In this document: positions 1-7,976 of the stretch, one piece after another | Numbering within the stretch: position 1 is the stretch's first letter | How the letters are laid out: each line of letters starts with the position of its first letter | Origin: JBGTCY01 sp041748615 | GTDB taxonomy: Bacteria > Bacteroidota > Bacteroidia > Chitinophagales > CAIOSU01 | Assembly (NCBI GenBank): GCA_041748615.1 | Contig: JBGTCY010000070.1 | Location: 1-21,436, forward strand | Reading direction: 5' to 3' | Length of the DNA: 21,436 nucleotides | Position numbers and translations under genes: made by a program | Notes under the pieces: model-generated | Database searches by the model: none | Told to the model about the DNA's origin: nothing | What the model saw: the letters and a program-made list of their open reading frames with translations, nothing else

Positions 1-372
1 GTGTTGCTGGAAATGAAAAGCCAGGAAAAGAAAAACTCTCCGGTGGATGCCAACGCTTCAAATGATGAACTGAAATCCTATTTCAAAAAAGTGTTGCCGG
101 ATTATGATGAAGAACGGGTGTATGTGAGCGACATCAAAAAAGTGCTGAAGTGGTATCAGCAGTTATCAAAATATGACTTGGTGAAAGAAGAGGTGATAGA
201 GGAAAAGAAAACAGAAGAAAAGGAAGAACCCGTAAAAGAAGCCACCACGGATAAAAAACCTAAAACTGCCGCCAAAGCAAAAAAAGCCGCATCCGTTAAA
301 GCCTCAAAACCTTCAGCGCCTAAAAATGTGCCTCAAAAACGGATTACCACCAGCGCGAAAAGAGGCGGATAA
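1..372 (+). CDS. DUF5606 family protein, C-terminal part, with histone-H1-like tail
   Basis: The reading frame is open from the first base and the window probably cuts the gene, so the GTG at base 1 is unlikely to be the true start. About residues 20-58 (NDELKSYFKKVLP, then YDEERVYVSDIKKVLKWY) match what I know as the C-terminal half of DUF5606, a Bacteroidota family whose N-terminal half (a beta-rich segment usually beginning near LSGKPGLYKL) would lie upstream of the window. The family has no established function and no signal peptide; it is presumed cytoplasmic. After the domain comes an acidic, Glu/Lys-rich stretch (about residues 60-80) and then a basic Lys/Ala/Pro tail (about 84-123) like histone H1 tails, suggesting a disordered, possibly nucleic-acid-binding extension. 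The TAA stop directly abuts the stop of the convergent gene. Confidence 0.8.
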   Translation: MLLEMKSQEKKNSPVDANASNDELKSYFKKVLPDYDEERVYVSDIKKVLKWYQQLSKYDLVKEEVIEEKKTEEKEEPVKEATTDKKPKTAAKAKKAASVKASKPSAPKNVPQKRITTSAKRGG

Positions 373-1812
373 TTATTTTCCTGCCGATTTGTTTTTTCCG
401 GATAATAATTGATTGATTTTCTCCAGCAGCCAGATTGATTGAATTGCCAATGAATCTTGCTCAATTTCCTGTTTCAGTTGGGGAAGTTTTTTGCTTCCGT
501 TTTGTCGGGCTTTTTGTAACTGCTGAATACGCGTGGCGAATTTTAAAACCCGATGTTCAAAAATGGGTGGGAGTTCTTTTTTCACCTGAGTGGCAACGAA
601 TTTCCGCAGGGCATTGAGGTGAGCATGAAACTGAATGGCATCATTTGTTTCATAAGCGATTTTCACTTTCAATATCCGGATGTCAATGCCGTTAAGCAGT
701 TTTTCAGCGCTACATGCGCTGATGATTTTCAACGCTTCGCTGAATTGTTTTTTTTCAAAAAGCAGATGCGCATGATACAACCGGATATAATTACCGACAT
801 CTTTCACTCCGAGAATTTTTTCACCAACTTCCTTTTGAAATTTTTCGGCTTCCTCAATGCCTCCCAGTGCGCAGAGGTGCAACATCATATCGCGGTAATC
901 AAACATCAGCACGTGATTGCGGTACAACGCATTTTTTTGCCGCAGGCGATGATTGATAATGCGGATGGTTTCCGTTGAATATTTTTTACCGTGAAACAAT
1001 TTAGTCAGACTGTTTTGGAGCAATATCAGCAGACGGTTGCGGTCAGTATCTGAAATGTGCAGTGTGTGGTCGTCATAGCTTTTCAGAAGAAAACGATAAG
1101 TGGAAATGTCGGGCTGAATGAGAAACTGATGGAGTTTTTTGAAAAACTGTAGTTCTCTTTTAAAATCAATTTTCAGAAAATCAGGTTTCGTTTTATCGTT
1201 GATTTTTTGAGGAGGAAGAATTTGTTTCAGATTGGAAAGTCCGGTGCTGCATTGTTCCATTTCTATTGCAAAATAATCTTGCAGGAAATCCTGAAGATGA
1301 CTGAAGATAAGTAATGACTGTTCGGGGACTGACTTGAAAACCTGGTAATTGATTTTGTGTTCGAGATAATTTTTGTAAGCATAGCGATGGTCTGTCAGTT
1401 GATTATTGAGAATAGCATCTTCCACCTCTTTGAAAACTTTATTCAGATGCCAGTCTAATCTTTTTTTGGAGTACCACCGCATCGCTGCATCATATTTCAA
1501 ACCCGGTTCGCTTTCCGTTAATTTGAAAGCAAGAAACAACTCAATCACATCCGACAACTCCGACATCAGCCGGTTGATTTCCGCTCCGGCTGCCTTGTCC
1601 AATTTTCTTCTGAAAATTTTCTCCGAAAAAATTTCTTTGTTGCAATGTTGTTTATCAAAATCAGGGGCGCATGTACGCAGGTATTCAAAAGTCTTTTTCA
1701 CCATCGGTGACGCTTTGCAAAAAGCAGACTGAACGAATCCGGAGAACTCCCGGAATTCATTTTTATCCATCGCTTTCAACGCGGCAATGGTGCGCGACTG
1801 ATGCAGACTCAT
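373..1812 (-). CDS. Conserved helical hypothetical protein of Bacteroidota
   Basis: This 479-residue protein has no signal peptide, no membrane segment and no catalytic motif I can recognise. It is rich in Leu, Lys, Phe and Glu and looks all-alpha throughout. The C-terminal half contains helix-turn-helix pairs with TPR-like spacing, for example LCALGGIEEAEKFQKEV and YHAHLLFEKKQFSEALKII, so a degenerate alpha-solenoid is likely. Proteins of this general appearance occur as single-copy hypotheticals in Chitinophagales/Saprospiria, but I cannot name a family. The ATG at 1810-1812 gives a sensible N-terminus (MSLHQSRTIAALKAMDKNEF). It is divergent from the large protease gene (98-bp spacer) and convergent with the DUF5606 gene with no spacer. 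Reality as a gene is well supported by length and composition; function is unknown. Confidence 0.85.
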   Translation of the reverse strand: MSLHQSRTIAALKAMDKNEFREFSGFVQSAFCKASPMVKKTFEYLRTCAPDFDKQHCNKEIFSEKIFRRKLDKAAGAEINRLMSELSDVIELFLAFKLTESEPGLKYDAAMRWYSKKRLDWHLNKVFKEVEDAILNNQLTDHRYAYKNYLEHKINYQVFKSVPEQSLLIFSHLQDFLQDYFAIEMEQCSTGLSNLKQILPPQKINDKTKPDFLKIDFKRELQFFKKLHQFLIQPDISTYRFLLKSYDDHTLHISDTDRNRLLILLQNSLTKLFHGKKYSTETIRIINHRLRQKNALYRNHVLMFDYRDMMLHLCALGGIEEAEKFQKEVGEKILGVKDVGNYIRLYHAHLLFEKKQFSEALKIISACSAEKLLNGIDIRILKVKIAYETNDAIQFHAHLNALRKFVATQVKKELPPIFEHRVLKFATRIQQLQKARQNGSKKLPQLKQEIEQDSLAIQSIWLLEKINQLLSGKNKSAGK

Positions 1813-1910
1813 GGGGATTTTCGCTTAAAAAGGTAATTGGAAAATGTGAGGACGGATGGTAGCTTTACTGCCGCCAAACCGGCATACAAAGAAACACCAA
1901 AAACCAACAC

Positions 1911-4900
1911 ATGTCATTCATCAAAATCACCTCTGCGTTTTATTTGATTTTAGTTTCACTTTTTTCTTTCAGCCAATCTCCCTTTCCCGGATGCGGAACG
2001 GATGAACTGCTGAATTCCACACTTCAACAAGACAGTATTTTCCGACAAAAACATTTACAAACAGAACAGGATTTATATCAGGAAATCAATTACCTGATTC
2101 AAAACAACATTCAGTTGCGTTCGGGCGGACCGTATGTGCTGCCGGTGGTGGTGCATGTCATTCATAATAATGGCGTGGAAAATATTTCCGATGCGCAGGT
2201 GCAGGCAGCCATTGACCATTTGAATGACGCTTTTGCCAATACCGGCTTTTATGACCCGAATGAAGGTGTGAACACCAACATTCAATTCTGCCTCGCTTCT
2301 CAAACTCCGCAGGGCGCAGCCTCCAACGGGATTGTGCGGGTGCAATCCGCGCTCACTGATTTAGACATGGCGGACGATTTGCAAATGAAAAACCTGAGCA
2401 GATGGAATCCGCTTTGTTATATGAATATTTGGGTGGTGAAAGAAATCTGCAACCAAAACGGCTGTGGCGTGGCGGGCTATGCTTACTTCCCTTCTTCACA
2501 TGGAGGTTTGCGTGACGGTATCGTGGTGGAAGCAAGATATTTCGGAAGCACGCCCGGCAATTCTGGCGTCACCGTGCATGAAGTGGGTCACTATCTTGGA
2601 TTGTATCACACCTTTCAGGGCGGCTGCACCAACAACAATTGCCTCAGCGATGGCGACCGCGTGTGCGACACCCCGCCCGACCAATCAACTGCCGCCATTG
2701 CCTGCAACGGCAGTATGAACAGTTGCACCACCGACACACAATCCGGATTGTCGGTGGATATGCCCGACAACCATCGCAACTATATGGACTACGGCTACCC
2801 CTCATGTATGAACAATTACACGCAGGGACAAACCGACCGAATGCACTGGCATATAGATAATGTACGATTCAGTTTACTGAATTGCCTCTCGTGCAACGAC
2901 CCGTGCACCGCGAATGTGACCGCCTTGTTTTCTCCCTCAGCAATCAATGCGACTGTCGGCACTACGGTGACGTTTACCAACCAAAGTGTGAATGCCGCCA
3001 CGTTCAACTGGTATGTGAACGGTCAACTTTTTTCCACCAATATTTCACCCACATACAATTTCAATACGCAAGGAACTTACATCATCCGGATGCAGGCGAT
3101 TGGCAGCGACCCGAATTGCATCGGATTTTATAGTGACACGATTTATGTAACGTGTAGCATCACAGCCGGAATGACGCAAAGCACCACCTACATTAATATA
3201 GGTGAGAGCGTAACGTTCACGAACACTTCCACTGGCGGCACATCTTTCGCATGGTTTGTGGATGGTATATTGCAAAGCACATCGTCCACCACTTACACCC
3301 ACACATTTAACAGTGGCGGCACATATCCCGTGTTTTTGATTGCCAGCGGTCCGCTGTGCAGCGACACCACTTCCTTGGTGAATTTCATTCATGTCGGTCA
3401 GCCGTGTGCGATTTCATTTACAAAAACACCACAGCAGGCGACCACCTGTTTGCCGGTTACTTTCACGCCCGACACCACCTGCCGTTACAGCAATTACTTC
3501 TGGACTTTTTGCGACCCCGACACCTTCGGCATTCCTGACATTGAATTGTATTCCATCACCGGCACATTGCCCGCAGGCAGCACTTTCATCCGCGACCAGC
3601 AGGGAAATTATTTTGTGTTTTATGCTTTGTATAACAACTCGGTTACTCCCAACACCATTTACCGTTTGGATTTCGGCAACAGTATCAGTAACACGCCCAC
3701 CGTCAACCCTGTGAACACGCCCGGCATCACCGCGCTGAACGCGCATGGTGTGGATGTGGTGTATGAAGGCGGCAATTATTATGGTTTCGCGATTTACTAC
3801 AGCAGTATTTATCGTATTGATTTTGGTTTGTCGCTGACAAACAGTAATCCCACTGTAACGCAACTCACGGGCGTTTCGCCTAACACGCTCAACTGGGGAC
3901 ATAAGATTGCCATCGTGCGCGAAACGAATACGTGGTGGTTGTTAGCCGTTGCAAGAAATTCCAATTCGCTCAATGTATATTATCTCGGCAGCGACATCAC
4001 GAACCAGATTCAGAGTTCATACGCTTACACCACTTGCTCTTCATGTTCCGGTTTCACGTATCAAAAAGTCAATGGCAATCATTATGTGTATGCCGGAAGT
4101 TTGTTCAGCGGCATCCGGTTGTATTCCTTCGGCAATTCGCTGGCAAATGTGCCGACAGTCGGCAGTTGGCACTCCATCGGTACCGGCTATGTGGGCGATT
4201 TGGCGCTCTACCAGAATTGTGACGGCAGCTTCGATGGCGTGGTGCTGAAAGAAAATAACACAAACCATTCCATCATCCGGTTGGATTCGATTTCGGCAAC
4301 TCCAACTATCATCATTAACAGTTTCAGCAACGGGTTGGGCAGAAGCGGTGGTTCCACGCGGCTGTACCGCACGGAAGAAGGGTTGACGATGTTTGCCGTG
4401 CAAGGCTATACGAATAATGTGGTGAAAATCAATTTTTCGGAATGCGGCATTCCATACAGCACCGATATGTTCCCGCCACCTGTATATTATCCGCAAGCCG
4501 GAAATTATTATGTGCGGCTGGCAGTAGATGAAGGGTTGCCATCTCAGCAGGTGTATTGCATGAGCGTGAATGTCGCTGAAATCACCGGCAATCCGCTCGA
4601 CCTCGGTCCCGACATCACTACTTGCGATAATGCCGCGCACACGCTCGATGCCGGTACCGGCTTTAGTACTTACTTGTGGGATGACGGCAGTACCGACCAA
4701 CTCCGCACCACGTTTTTCCCCGGAACTTATTGGGTGGAAACCACTGACAGTTGCAGCGCAACCTATCGCGACTCAATTACCATCAGCGTGAACCCGGCAA
4801 CAACCATCGTGCTGAATGACGCAACAATATGCAGAGGCATCAGCGTAATGCTCACCGCTCCTGCGGGTTTTACCAATTATGTGTGGACGCCTGCTACGGG

Positions 4901-6005
4901 ATTGAGTTGCACGAATTGCGCTTCCACGATTGCCACACCCAATGACACCACGGTTTATACAGTTACCGCTACAACCGCAGACGGTTGTGTCAACTCCGGC
5001 AGCGCGACCATCAACGTGAATGATTGCGGAACAAATATTCCGCTCACCGCTTTGCTTTCTTCCACCACTGTTTCATGCGCGGGAGAAAATGACGGCTCGG
5101 TGACGGTGCTTGTTTCCGGAGGAGTTCCACCTTACACATACACATGGAGCACGGGAGCGACAACTCCAACAGTTAGCAATTTGTCATTGGGGAGTTACAC
5201 CGTCACTGTTTCGGATTCGGTCGGCACAACGATTATTTCGAATGTGTTTATCAATGCGCCAACACCATTGTTTGTCATCACTTCAAGTTTCACGCAGCGC
5301 GTTACCTGCTATGGCGATAACACAGGCGCGGCAAAAGTGGCGGGCAGTGGAGGCACAGCGCCTTACACATATTTATGGAATAACGGAAATACAAATGATT
5401 CGCCCACCAATCTTCCCGCGGGTGTTCACTCTGTTACGATTACTGATTTCAACGGATGCACTGCTACCGCTTCCATCACGATTCAGGACGGACCGTTGGT
5501 GAATGGCGGAATGATTTCCGGACCGGACACTGTGGACATTCATCAACCCGCTCAATTTTTTGTGAATACCGGATACAATTACCAATGGCAAAGCAATGGC
5601 TCACTCCTCTCCGGACAAGGCACCAATCCTGCTACGATTGACTGGAATGTGGAAGGCGTTGATACTGTATGGGTGATTATTTCAAACTCGGGTTGTGCGG
5701 ATACGCTTTGGAAACAAGTTGTGCTGTTGAATCTTACAAGTATTTATGACATCGCATTATTTGACATCGAAGTGTTCCCCAATCCGAACACCGGAAAATT
5801 AAATGTTCGCTCACGAAACATTTATTCTGAAACGGAGCTTCGATTATTTGACGCGCTGGGCAAAATGATTTTAGTAAGAACGGTGGAATCAATCGAAATA
5901 CAAACAGGCGTTGAGTTGGATATGCGCCACACGAGCGAAGGAATTTATCTGCTACACATTCTAACGGGGAATGATGTAAGGGTGGTGAAGGTGGTGAGGA
6001 ATTAA
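1911..6005 (+). CDS. Secreted pappalysin-type (M43) zinc metalloprotease, multidomain, T9SS type A sorting domain
   Basis: Signal peptide at about residues 1-22 (ending SFSQS). The catalytic domain spans about 75-325. The zinc site HEVGHYLGLYH is at 223-233, giving His223, His227 and His233 with catalytic Glu224. The Met-turn NYMDY has Met292, and the CLSDGDRVCDTPPD segment is typical of MEROPS M43B cytophagalysin-like enzymes. Downstream are PKD-like domains (about 333-415 and 416-497), a propeller-like block (about 541-845) that interrupts a third PKD-like domain, two Ig/PKD-like segments (about 895-1037), two SprB-type repeats (about 1054-1115 and 1131-1192), another Ig-like segment, and a T9SS sorting domain (about 1285-1364, FPNPNTGKLNV to the end). 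The product would be exported by Sec, moved across the outer membrane by T9SS, and act on extracellular protein. Substrate unknown. The stop overlaps the convergent hepT stop by 4 bp. Confidence 0.93.
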   Translation: MSFIKITSAFYLILVSLFSFSQSPFPGCGTDELLNSTLQQDSIFRQKHLQTEQDLYQEINYLIQNNIQLRSGGPYVLPVVVHVIHNNGVENISDAQVQAAIDHLNDAFANTGFYDPNEGVNTNIQFCLASQTPQGAASNGIVRVQSALTDLDMADDLQMKNLSRWNPLCYMNIWVVKEICNQNGCGVAGYAYFPSSHGGLRDGIVVEARYFGSTPGNSGVTVHEVGHYLGLYHTFQGGCTNNNCLSDGDRVCDTPPDQSTAAIACNGSMNSCTTDTQSGLSVDMPDNHRNYMDYGYPSCMNNYTQGQTDRMHWHIDNVRFSLLNCLSCNDPCTANVTALFSPSAINATVGTTVTFTNQSVNAATFNWYVNGQLFSTNISPTYNFNTQGTYIIRMQAIGSDPNCIGFYSDTIYVTCSITAGMTQSTTYINIGESVTFTNTSTGGTSFAWFVDGILQSTSSTTYTHTFNSGGTYPVFLIASGPLCSDTTSLVNFIHVGQPCAISFTKTPQQATTCLPVTFTPDTTCRYSNYFWTFCDPDTFGIPDIELYSITGTLPAGSTFIRDQQGNYFVFYALYNNSVTPNTIYRLDFGNSISNTPTVNPVNTPGITALNAHGVDVVYEGGNYYGFAIYYSSIYRIDFGLSLTNSNPTVTQLTGVSPNTLNWGHKIAIVRETNTWWLLAVARNSNSLNVYYLGSDITNQIQSSYAYTTCSSCSGFTYQKVNGNHYVYAGSLFSGIRLYSFGNSLANVPTVGSWHSIGTGYVGDLALYQNCDGSFDGVVLKENNTNHSIIRLDSISATPTIIINSFSNGLGRSGGSTRLYRTEEGLTMFAVQGYTNNVVKINFSECGIPYSTDMFPPPVYYPQAGNYYVRLAVDEGLPSQQVYCMSVNVAEITGNPLDLGPDITTCDNAAHTLDAGTGFSTYLWDDGSTDQLRTTFFPGTYWVETTDSCSATYRDSITISVNPATTIVLNDATICRGISVMLTAPAGFTNYVWTPATGLSCTNCASTIATPNDTTVYTVTATTADGCVNSGSATINVNDCGTNIPLTALLSSTTVSCAGENDGSVTVLVSGGVPPYTYTWSTGATTPTVSNLSLGSYTVTVSDSVGTTIISNVFINAPTPLFVITSSFTQRVTCYGDNTGAAKVAGSGGTAPYTYLWNNGNTNDSPTNLPAGVHSVTITDFNGCTATASITIQDGPLVNGGMISGPDTVDIHQPAQFFVNTGYNYQWQSNGSLLSGQGTNPATIDWNVEGVDTVWVIISNSGCADTLWKQVVLLNLTSIYDIALFDIEVFPNPNTGKLNVRSRNIYSETELRLFDALGKMILVRTVESIEIQTGVELDMRHTSEGIYLLHILTGNDVRVVKVVRN

Positions 6006-6352
6006 TCCCGTTCTTCTAACAGTTTGTTTACATCCTCTTTTAATTTCGGAAGGTGGTTGATGATAATCGCCCAGATGTTTTCATCGGATACATTATCATA
6101 GGCATGAATAATAATGTTCCTGAGTCCGATAATTCCTTTTGCGCTCTGAATTTTTTGTTCGTAAGCAGGGGCTGATTTTATAATCCGGTTGATTGCTTCA
6201 CCAATGATTTCCAAATTTCTTTCAATCGCTCTTTTCAGTATTTTGTTCTTTTGATATTCATGGAAATCTTTGTTGTAATGTTGGAAATAATCATCTATTT
6301 CAGAAATTGCCAGTTGGATATCTATTAGCCATTTTTTAATCCGCTCCTCCAT
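6002..6352 (-). CDS. hepT: HepT-like HEPN toxin (DUF86 family RNase)
   Basis: A 116-residue helical protein of normal length for HepT/DUF86. The HEPN active-site motif RX4HXY is intact as RNIIIHAY at residues 78-85 (Arg78, His83, Tyr85). In known HepT-MntA pairs the HEPN protein is a ribonuclease or tRNA-targeting toxin, and the partner nucleotidyltransferase neutralises it by adding AMP residues to the motif tyrosine. Here Tyr85 would be the acceptor. The ATG lies inside the 3' end of the upstream nucleotidyltransferase gene (17-bp overlap), which implies translational coupling. The region is AT-rich relative to the protease and citrate synthase genes, in keeping with a mobile accessory module. 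Family call is strong; actual toxicity is inferred. Confidence 0.92.
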   Translation of the reverse strand: MEERIKKWLIDIQLAISEIDDYFQHYNKDFHEYQKNKILKRAIERNLEIIGEAINRIIKSAPAYEQKIQSAKGIIGLRNIIIHAYDNVSDENIWAIIINHLPKLKEDVNKLLEERD

Positions 6353-6644
6353 AGATTAATTTTTTATTCTTATCAATAGATGACTTTAAAACCGGATTTC
6401 GAATGGCTTGCTCTTCTAAAAGGTCAACTGGTTTTTTAAAAAGCCGCTCTAACGAATTTTTTAAATTGATGTAATTATCAAAGTAGTAATACAAATCCAT
6501 ATTGCTAAACCGAACAAGTAAATCAATATCATTGGTATCCTTTATTTTTCCTGACAGCATAGAGCCGAACAAATAGAGTTTTTCAACATGGTGCATTTTG
6601 CACAATTTTTTTACATCATCAAGATGTTTTTCAACTAAGTTCAT
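6336..6644 (-). CDS. mntA: MntA-like minimal nucleotidyltransferase antitoxin
   Basis: A 102-residue minimal nucleotidyltransferase. The signature GSX10DXD is complete: Gly27-Ser28, then Asp39 and Asp41 in DIDLLVRF. A third acidic residue, Asp74 in KPVDLLE, sits where the family places its last metal ligand, so the enzyme appears catalytically intact. In characterised systems this protein AMPylates the HEPN toxin partner to silence it. Translation probably starts at the ATG at 6642-6644, since the conserved core begins only about 20 residues later. It is the first gene of the pair and overlaps hepT by 17 bp. The 25-bp spacer to the divergent cyclase gene leaves little room for separate promoters; a TAATTTTA sequence (seven of eight matches to TAnnTTTG) lies just upstream at 6648-6655. 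Confidence 0.92.
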   Translation of the reverse strand: MNLVEKHLDDVKKLCKMHHVEKLYLFGSMLSGKIKDTNDIDLLVRFSNMDLYYYFDNYINLKNSLERLFKKPVDLLEEQAIRNPVLKSSIDKNKKLIYGGAD

Positions 6645-6669
6645 GCTCTAAAATTAAAGAAAATCATCC

Positions 6670-7428
6670 ATGTACGCTCTCATCAACCACGCCCTCAAAC
6701 AATACAAAGTAAACTTCTCTGAGCCGCTCGATATTTCCATTCCGCTGTATGCCGATGGCAGCGGAGCACGGGCATATCATGCACCGCCCTTTAAAGCAAC
6801 TCCGGTTGTTGCTGGTGACTTCACCGGATTGGTGGGAGCGGGCAGTCCGGTGAATTTTTTAAATGTGCAACTCAATCCACACGGTAACGGAACTCATACC
6901 GAGTGTGTCGGACACATCACCGCGCAGGGGCAAACCATCAATCAATGTTTAAAAAACTTTTTTTTCATAGCCGAACTCATCAGCATTTATCCGGTGAAAA
7001 CCGAGGACGGGGATGAGGTGATTTTTCCTGAACAGGTAATAAAAGCATTGCAACATCAAAAAACCGAAGCCGTGATAATCCGCACATTACCCAATGATAT
7101 TTTGAAACTAAAAAAAAATTATTCAGAGAAAAACCCTCCCTACTTTCATCACGATGCTGCGGAATTTTTTGTAAAAAATAATGTGAAACACTTGCTGGTG
7201 GATGTACCTTCGGTGGACAGAGAAGATGATGGCGGTAGGTTATTATTTCATAAAACCTTTTGGGGCTATCCAAAAAACTTGCGCGAAGACGCAACAATTA
7301 CCGAAATGATTTTTGTGCCGTCATCAATCCAAGACGGCACTTATCTGCTCAATCTTCAAATCGCATCTTTTGAGATTGACGCTAGCCCAAGCAAGCCGGT
7401 GATTTACAAAATTCAAGAGAAACATTAA
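6670..7428 (+). CDS. Cyclase/kynurenine-formamidase-like metal-dependent hydrolase
   Basis: A 252-residue protein of the cyclase superfamily (Pfam Cyclase, related to KynB arylformamidase and isatin hydrolase). The metal-binding signature appears as HGNGTHTECVGH, residues 71-82, with His71, His76 and His82 as likely ligands and Glu78 where many members have Asp; I believe this variant is common in Bacteroidota homologues. A second family segment, LLVDVPSVDREDDGG, starts near residue 175 and is followed by an H-K-T-F-W-G stretch. There is no signal peptide, so it is cytoplasmic. The substrate cannot be told from sequence: formamide, lactone and cyclic-imide hydrolysis all occur in the superfamily, and no tryptophan-degradation genes sit nearby. 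It is divergent from mntA-hepT and ends before a strong terminator. Confidence 0.85.
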   Translation: MYALINHALKQYKVNFSEPLDISIPLYADGSGARAYHAPPFKATPVVAGDFTGLVGAGSPVNFLNVQLNPHGNGTHTECVGHITAQGQTINQCLKNFFFIAELISIYPVKTEDGDEVIFPEQVIKALQHQKTEAVIIRTLPNDILKLKKNYSEKNPPYFHHDAAEFFVKNNVKHLLVDVPSVDREDDGGRLLFHKTFWGYPKNLREDATITEMIFVPSSIQDGTYLLNLQIASFEIDASPSKPVIYKIQEKH

Positions 7429-7433
7429 TACAT

Positions 7434-7469
7434 AAAAAAACCCCCCGGTATCCCGGAGGGTTCTTTTTT
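7434..7469. terminator. Bidirectional rho-independent terminator
   Basis: A GC-rich hairpin pairs 7441-7448 (CCCCCCGG) with 7453-7460 (CCGGAGGG) around a 4-nt loop, with one C-A mismatch and two extra A-T pairs at the base. An A-run (7434-7440) precedes it and a T-run (7463-7469) follows, so it can work on either strand. It lies between the convergent cyclase and histone-like genes and probably ends both transcripts. Confidence 0.85.
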
Positions 7470-7488
7470 GAGAATGCTCATTGAAGAA

Positions 7489-7686
7489 TTACTTCTTCTT
7501 TGCAGCTTTCTTTACCGGCTTTTTAGCCACTACTTTCTTAGCCGCAGGTTTTTTCGCTGCGGGTTTTTTCGCTGCAGGTTTCTTAGCAGCAGGCTTCTTG
7601 GTAGCAGCCGACTTCTTAGTTACCTTTTTCTTTGCAGCTTTTTTCGCAGCTGGCTTTTTTGCAGCAGCTTTTTTTGCTGTAGGCAT
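7489..7686 (-). CDS. Histone-H1-like Lys/Ala/Pro-rich protein
   Basis: A 65-residue protein made almost entirely of Lys, Ala, Pro, Val and Thr, with repeated PAAKK/PAKK units and no acidic residue visible. This is the composition of bacterial histone-H1-like proteins (Hc1-type and the short Bacteroidota versions), which bind DNA non-specifically through an unstructured cationic chain. The ATG at 7684-7686 is a natural start (MPTAKKAAAKK). It is convergent with the cyclase gene, separated by the bidirectional terminator. Upstream, TAACTTTC at 7726-7733 matches seven of eight positions of the Bacteroidota -7 box. The opposite strand is also open, but that reading frame is only the mirror of the repeat. 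A role in nucleoid compaction is inferred. Confidence 0.85.
   Translation of the reverse strand: MPTAKKAAAKKPAAKKAAKKKVTKKSAATKKPAAKKPAAKKPAAKKPAAKKVVAKKPVKKAAKKK
7544..7603. repeat. Four 15-bp tandem repeats inside the histone-like gene
   Basis: Units start at 7544, 7559, 7574 and 7589, with plus-strand consensus GCAGGTTTTTTCGCT. The first two differ at one base; the last two diverge further. Each unit encodes five residues of the PAAKK type, so unit number could change by slippage without shifting the frame. Confidence 0.8.
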
Positions 7687-7976
7687 GTTTTTAATTTTTT
7701 TTTGTTAAATAATAAGAACGCACTTGAAAGTTAAATCAGTTTTTTATACGGATAAAATTTTATAAGGTTTAGTTTTCTACAATTTGTGTATAACCTGTAT
7801 ATTAAACACTACGAGCGAAATTCATTTTCTCATTCTTAAAATTATCTGAAATTAAAGTGATTAAAATATGACATATTCTGCGAGTCAATGCTCATAAGAC
7901 TTTCACCGGATAAATTTTTTTAAAAATGAAATAAAAGATTTGATTGATTAAATTTCGGAACACAAAACTCAGCGTC
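7687..7976. other. Divergent AT-rich spacer with a 12-bp perfect palindrome
   Basis: This 290-bp spacer separates the minus-strand histone-like gene and the plus-strand GH31 gene, so it must hold both promoters. A perfect 12-bp palindrome, ATAAAATTTTAT, lies at 7752-7763. The candidate -7 box of the histone-like gene (TAACTTTC, minus strand, 7726-7733) lies about 19 bp from it. TAAATTTC at 7949-7956 (seven of eight matches) could be the -7 box for GH31. No coding region was seen. Confidence 0.4.

Noticed and set aside
1869..1884. TGCCG/CGGCA hairpin upstream of the protease gene as a riboswitch or regulatory RNA
   Set aside because: A five-pair stem with a six-base loop is too small and lacks any known riboswitch feature.
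3414..3902. 162-codon minus-strand frame inside the protease gene
   Set aside because: It is antisense to the propeller-like block; composition is artefactual and no start context or homology pattern is visible.
4041..4700. 219-codon minus-strand frame inside the metalloprotease gene
   Set aside because: It lies antisense to continuous, well-structured coding sequence with PKD and propeller-like motifs. The translated product shows no domain and only reflects codon bias.
7481..7708. Plus-strand 75-codon frame rich in Phe, Ala, Gly and Leu, opposite the histone-like gene, looking like a membrane protein
   Set aside because: It is the mirror of Lys/Ala codon repeats (AAA/GCA read as TTT/TGC). 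The minus-strand product is a recognisable family and the plus frame has no independent motif.
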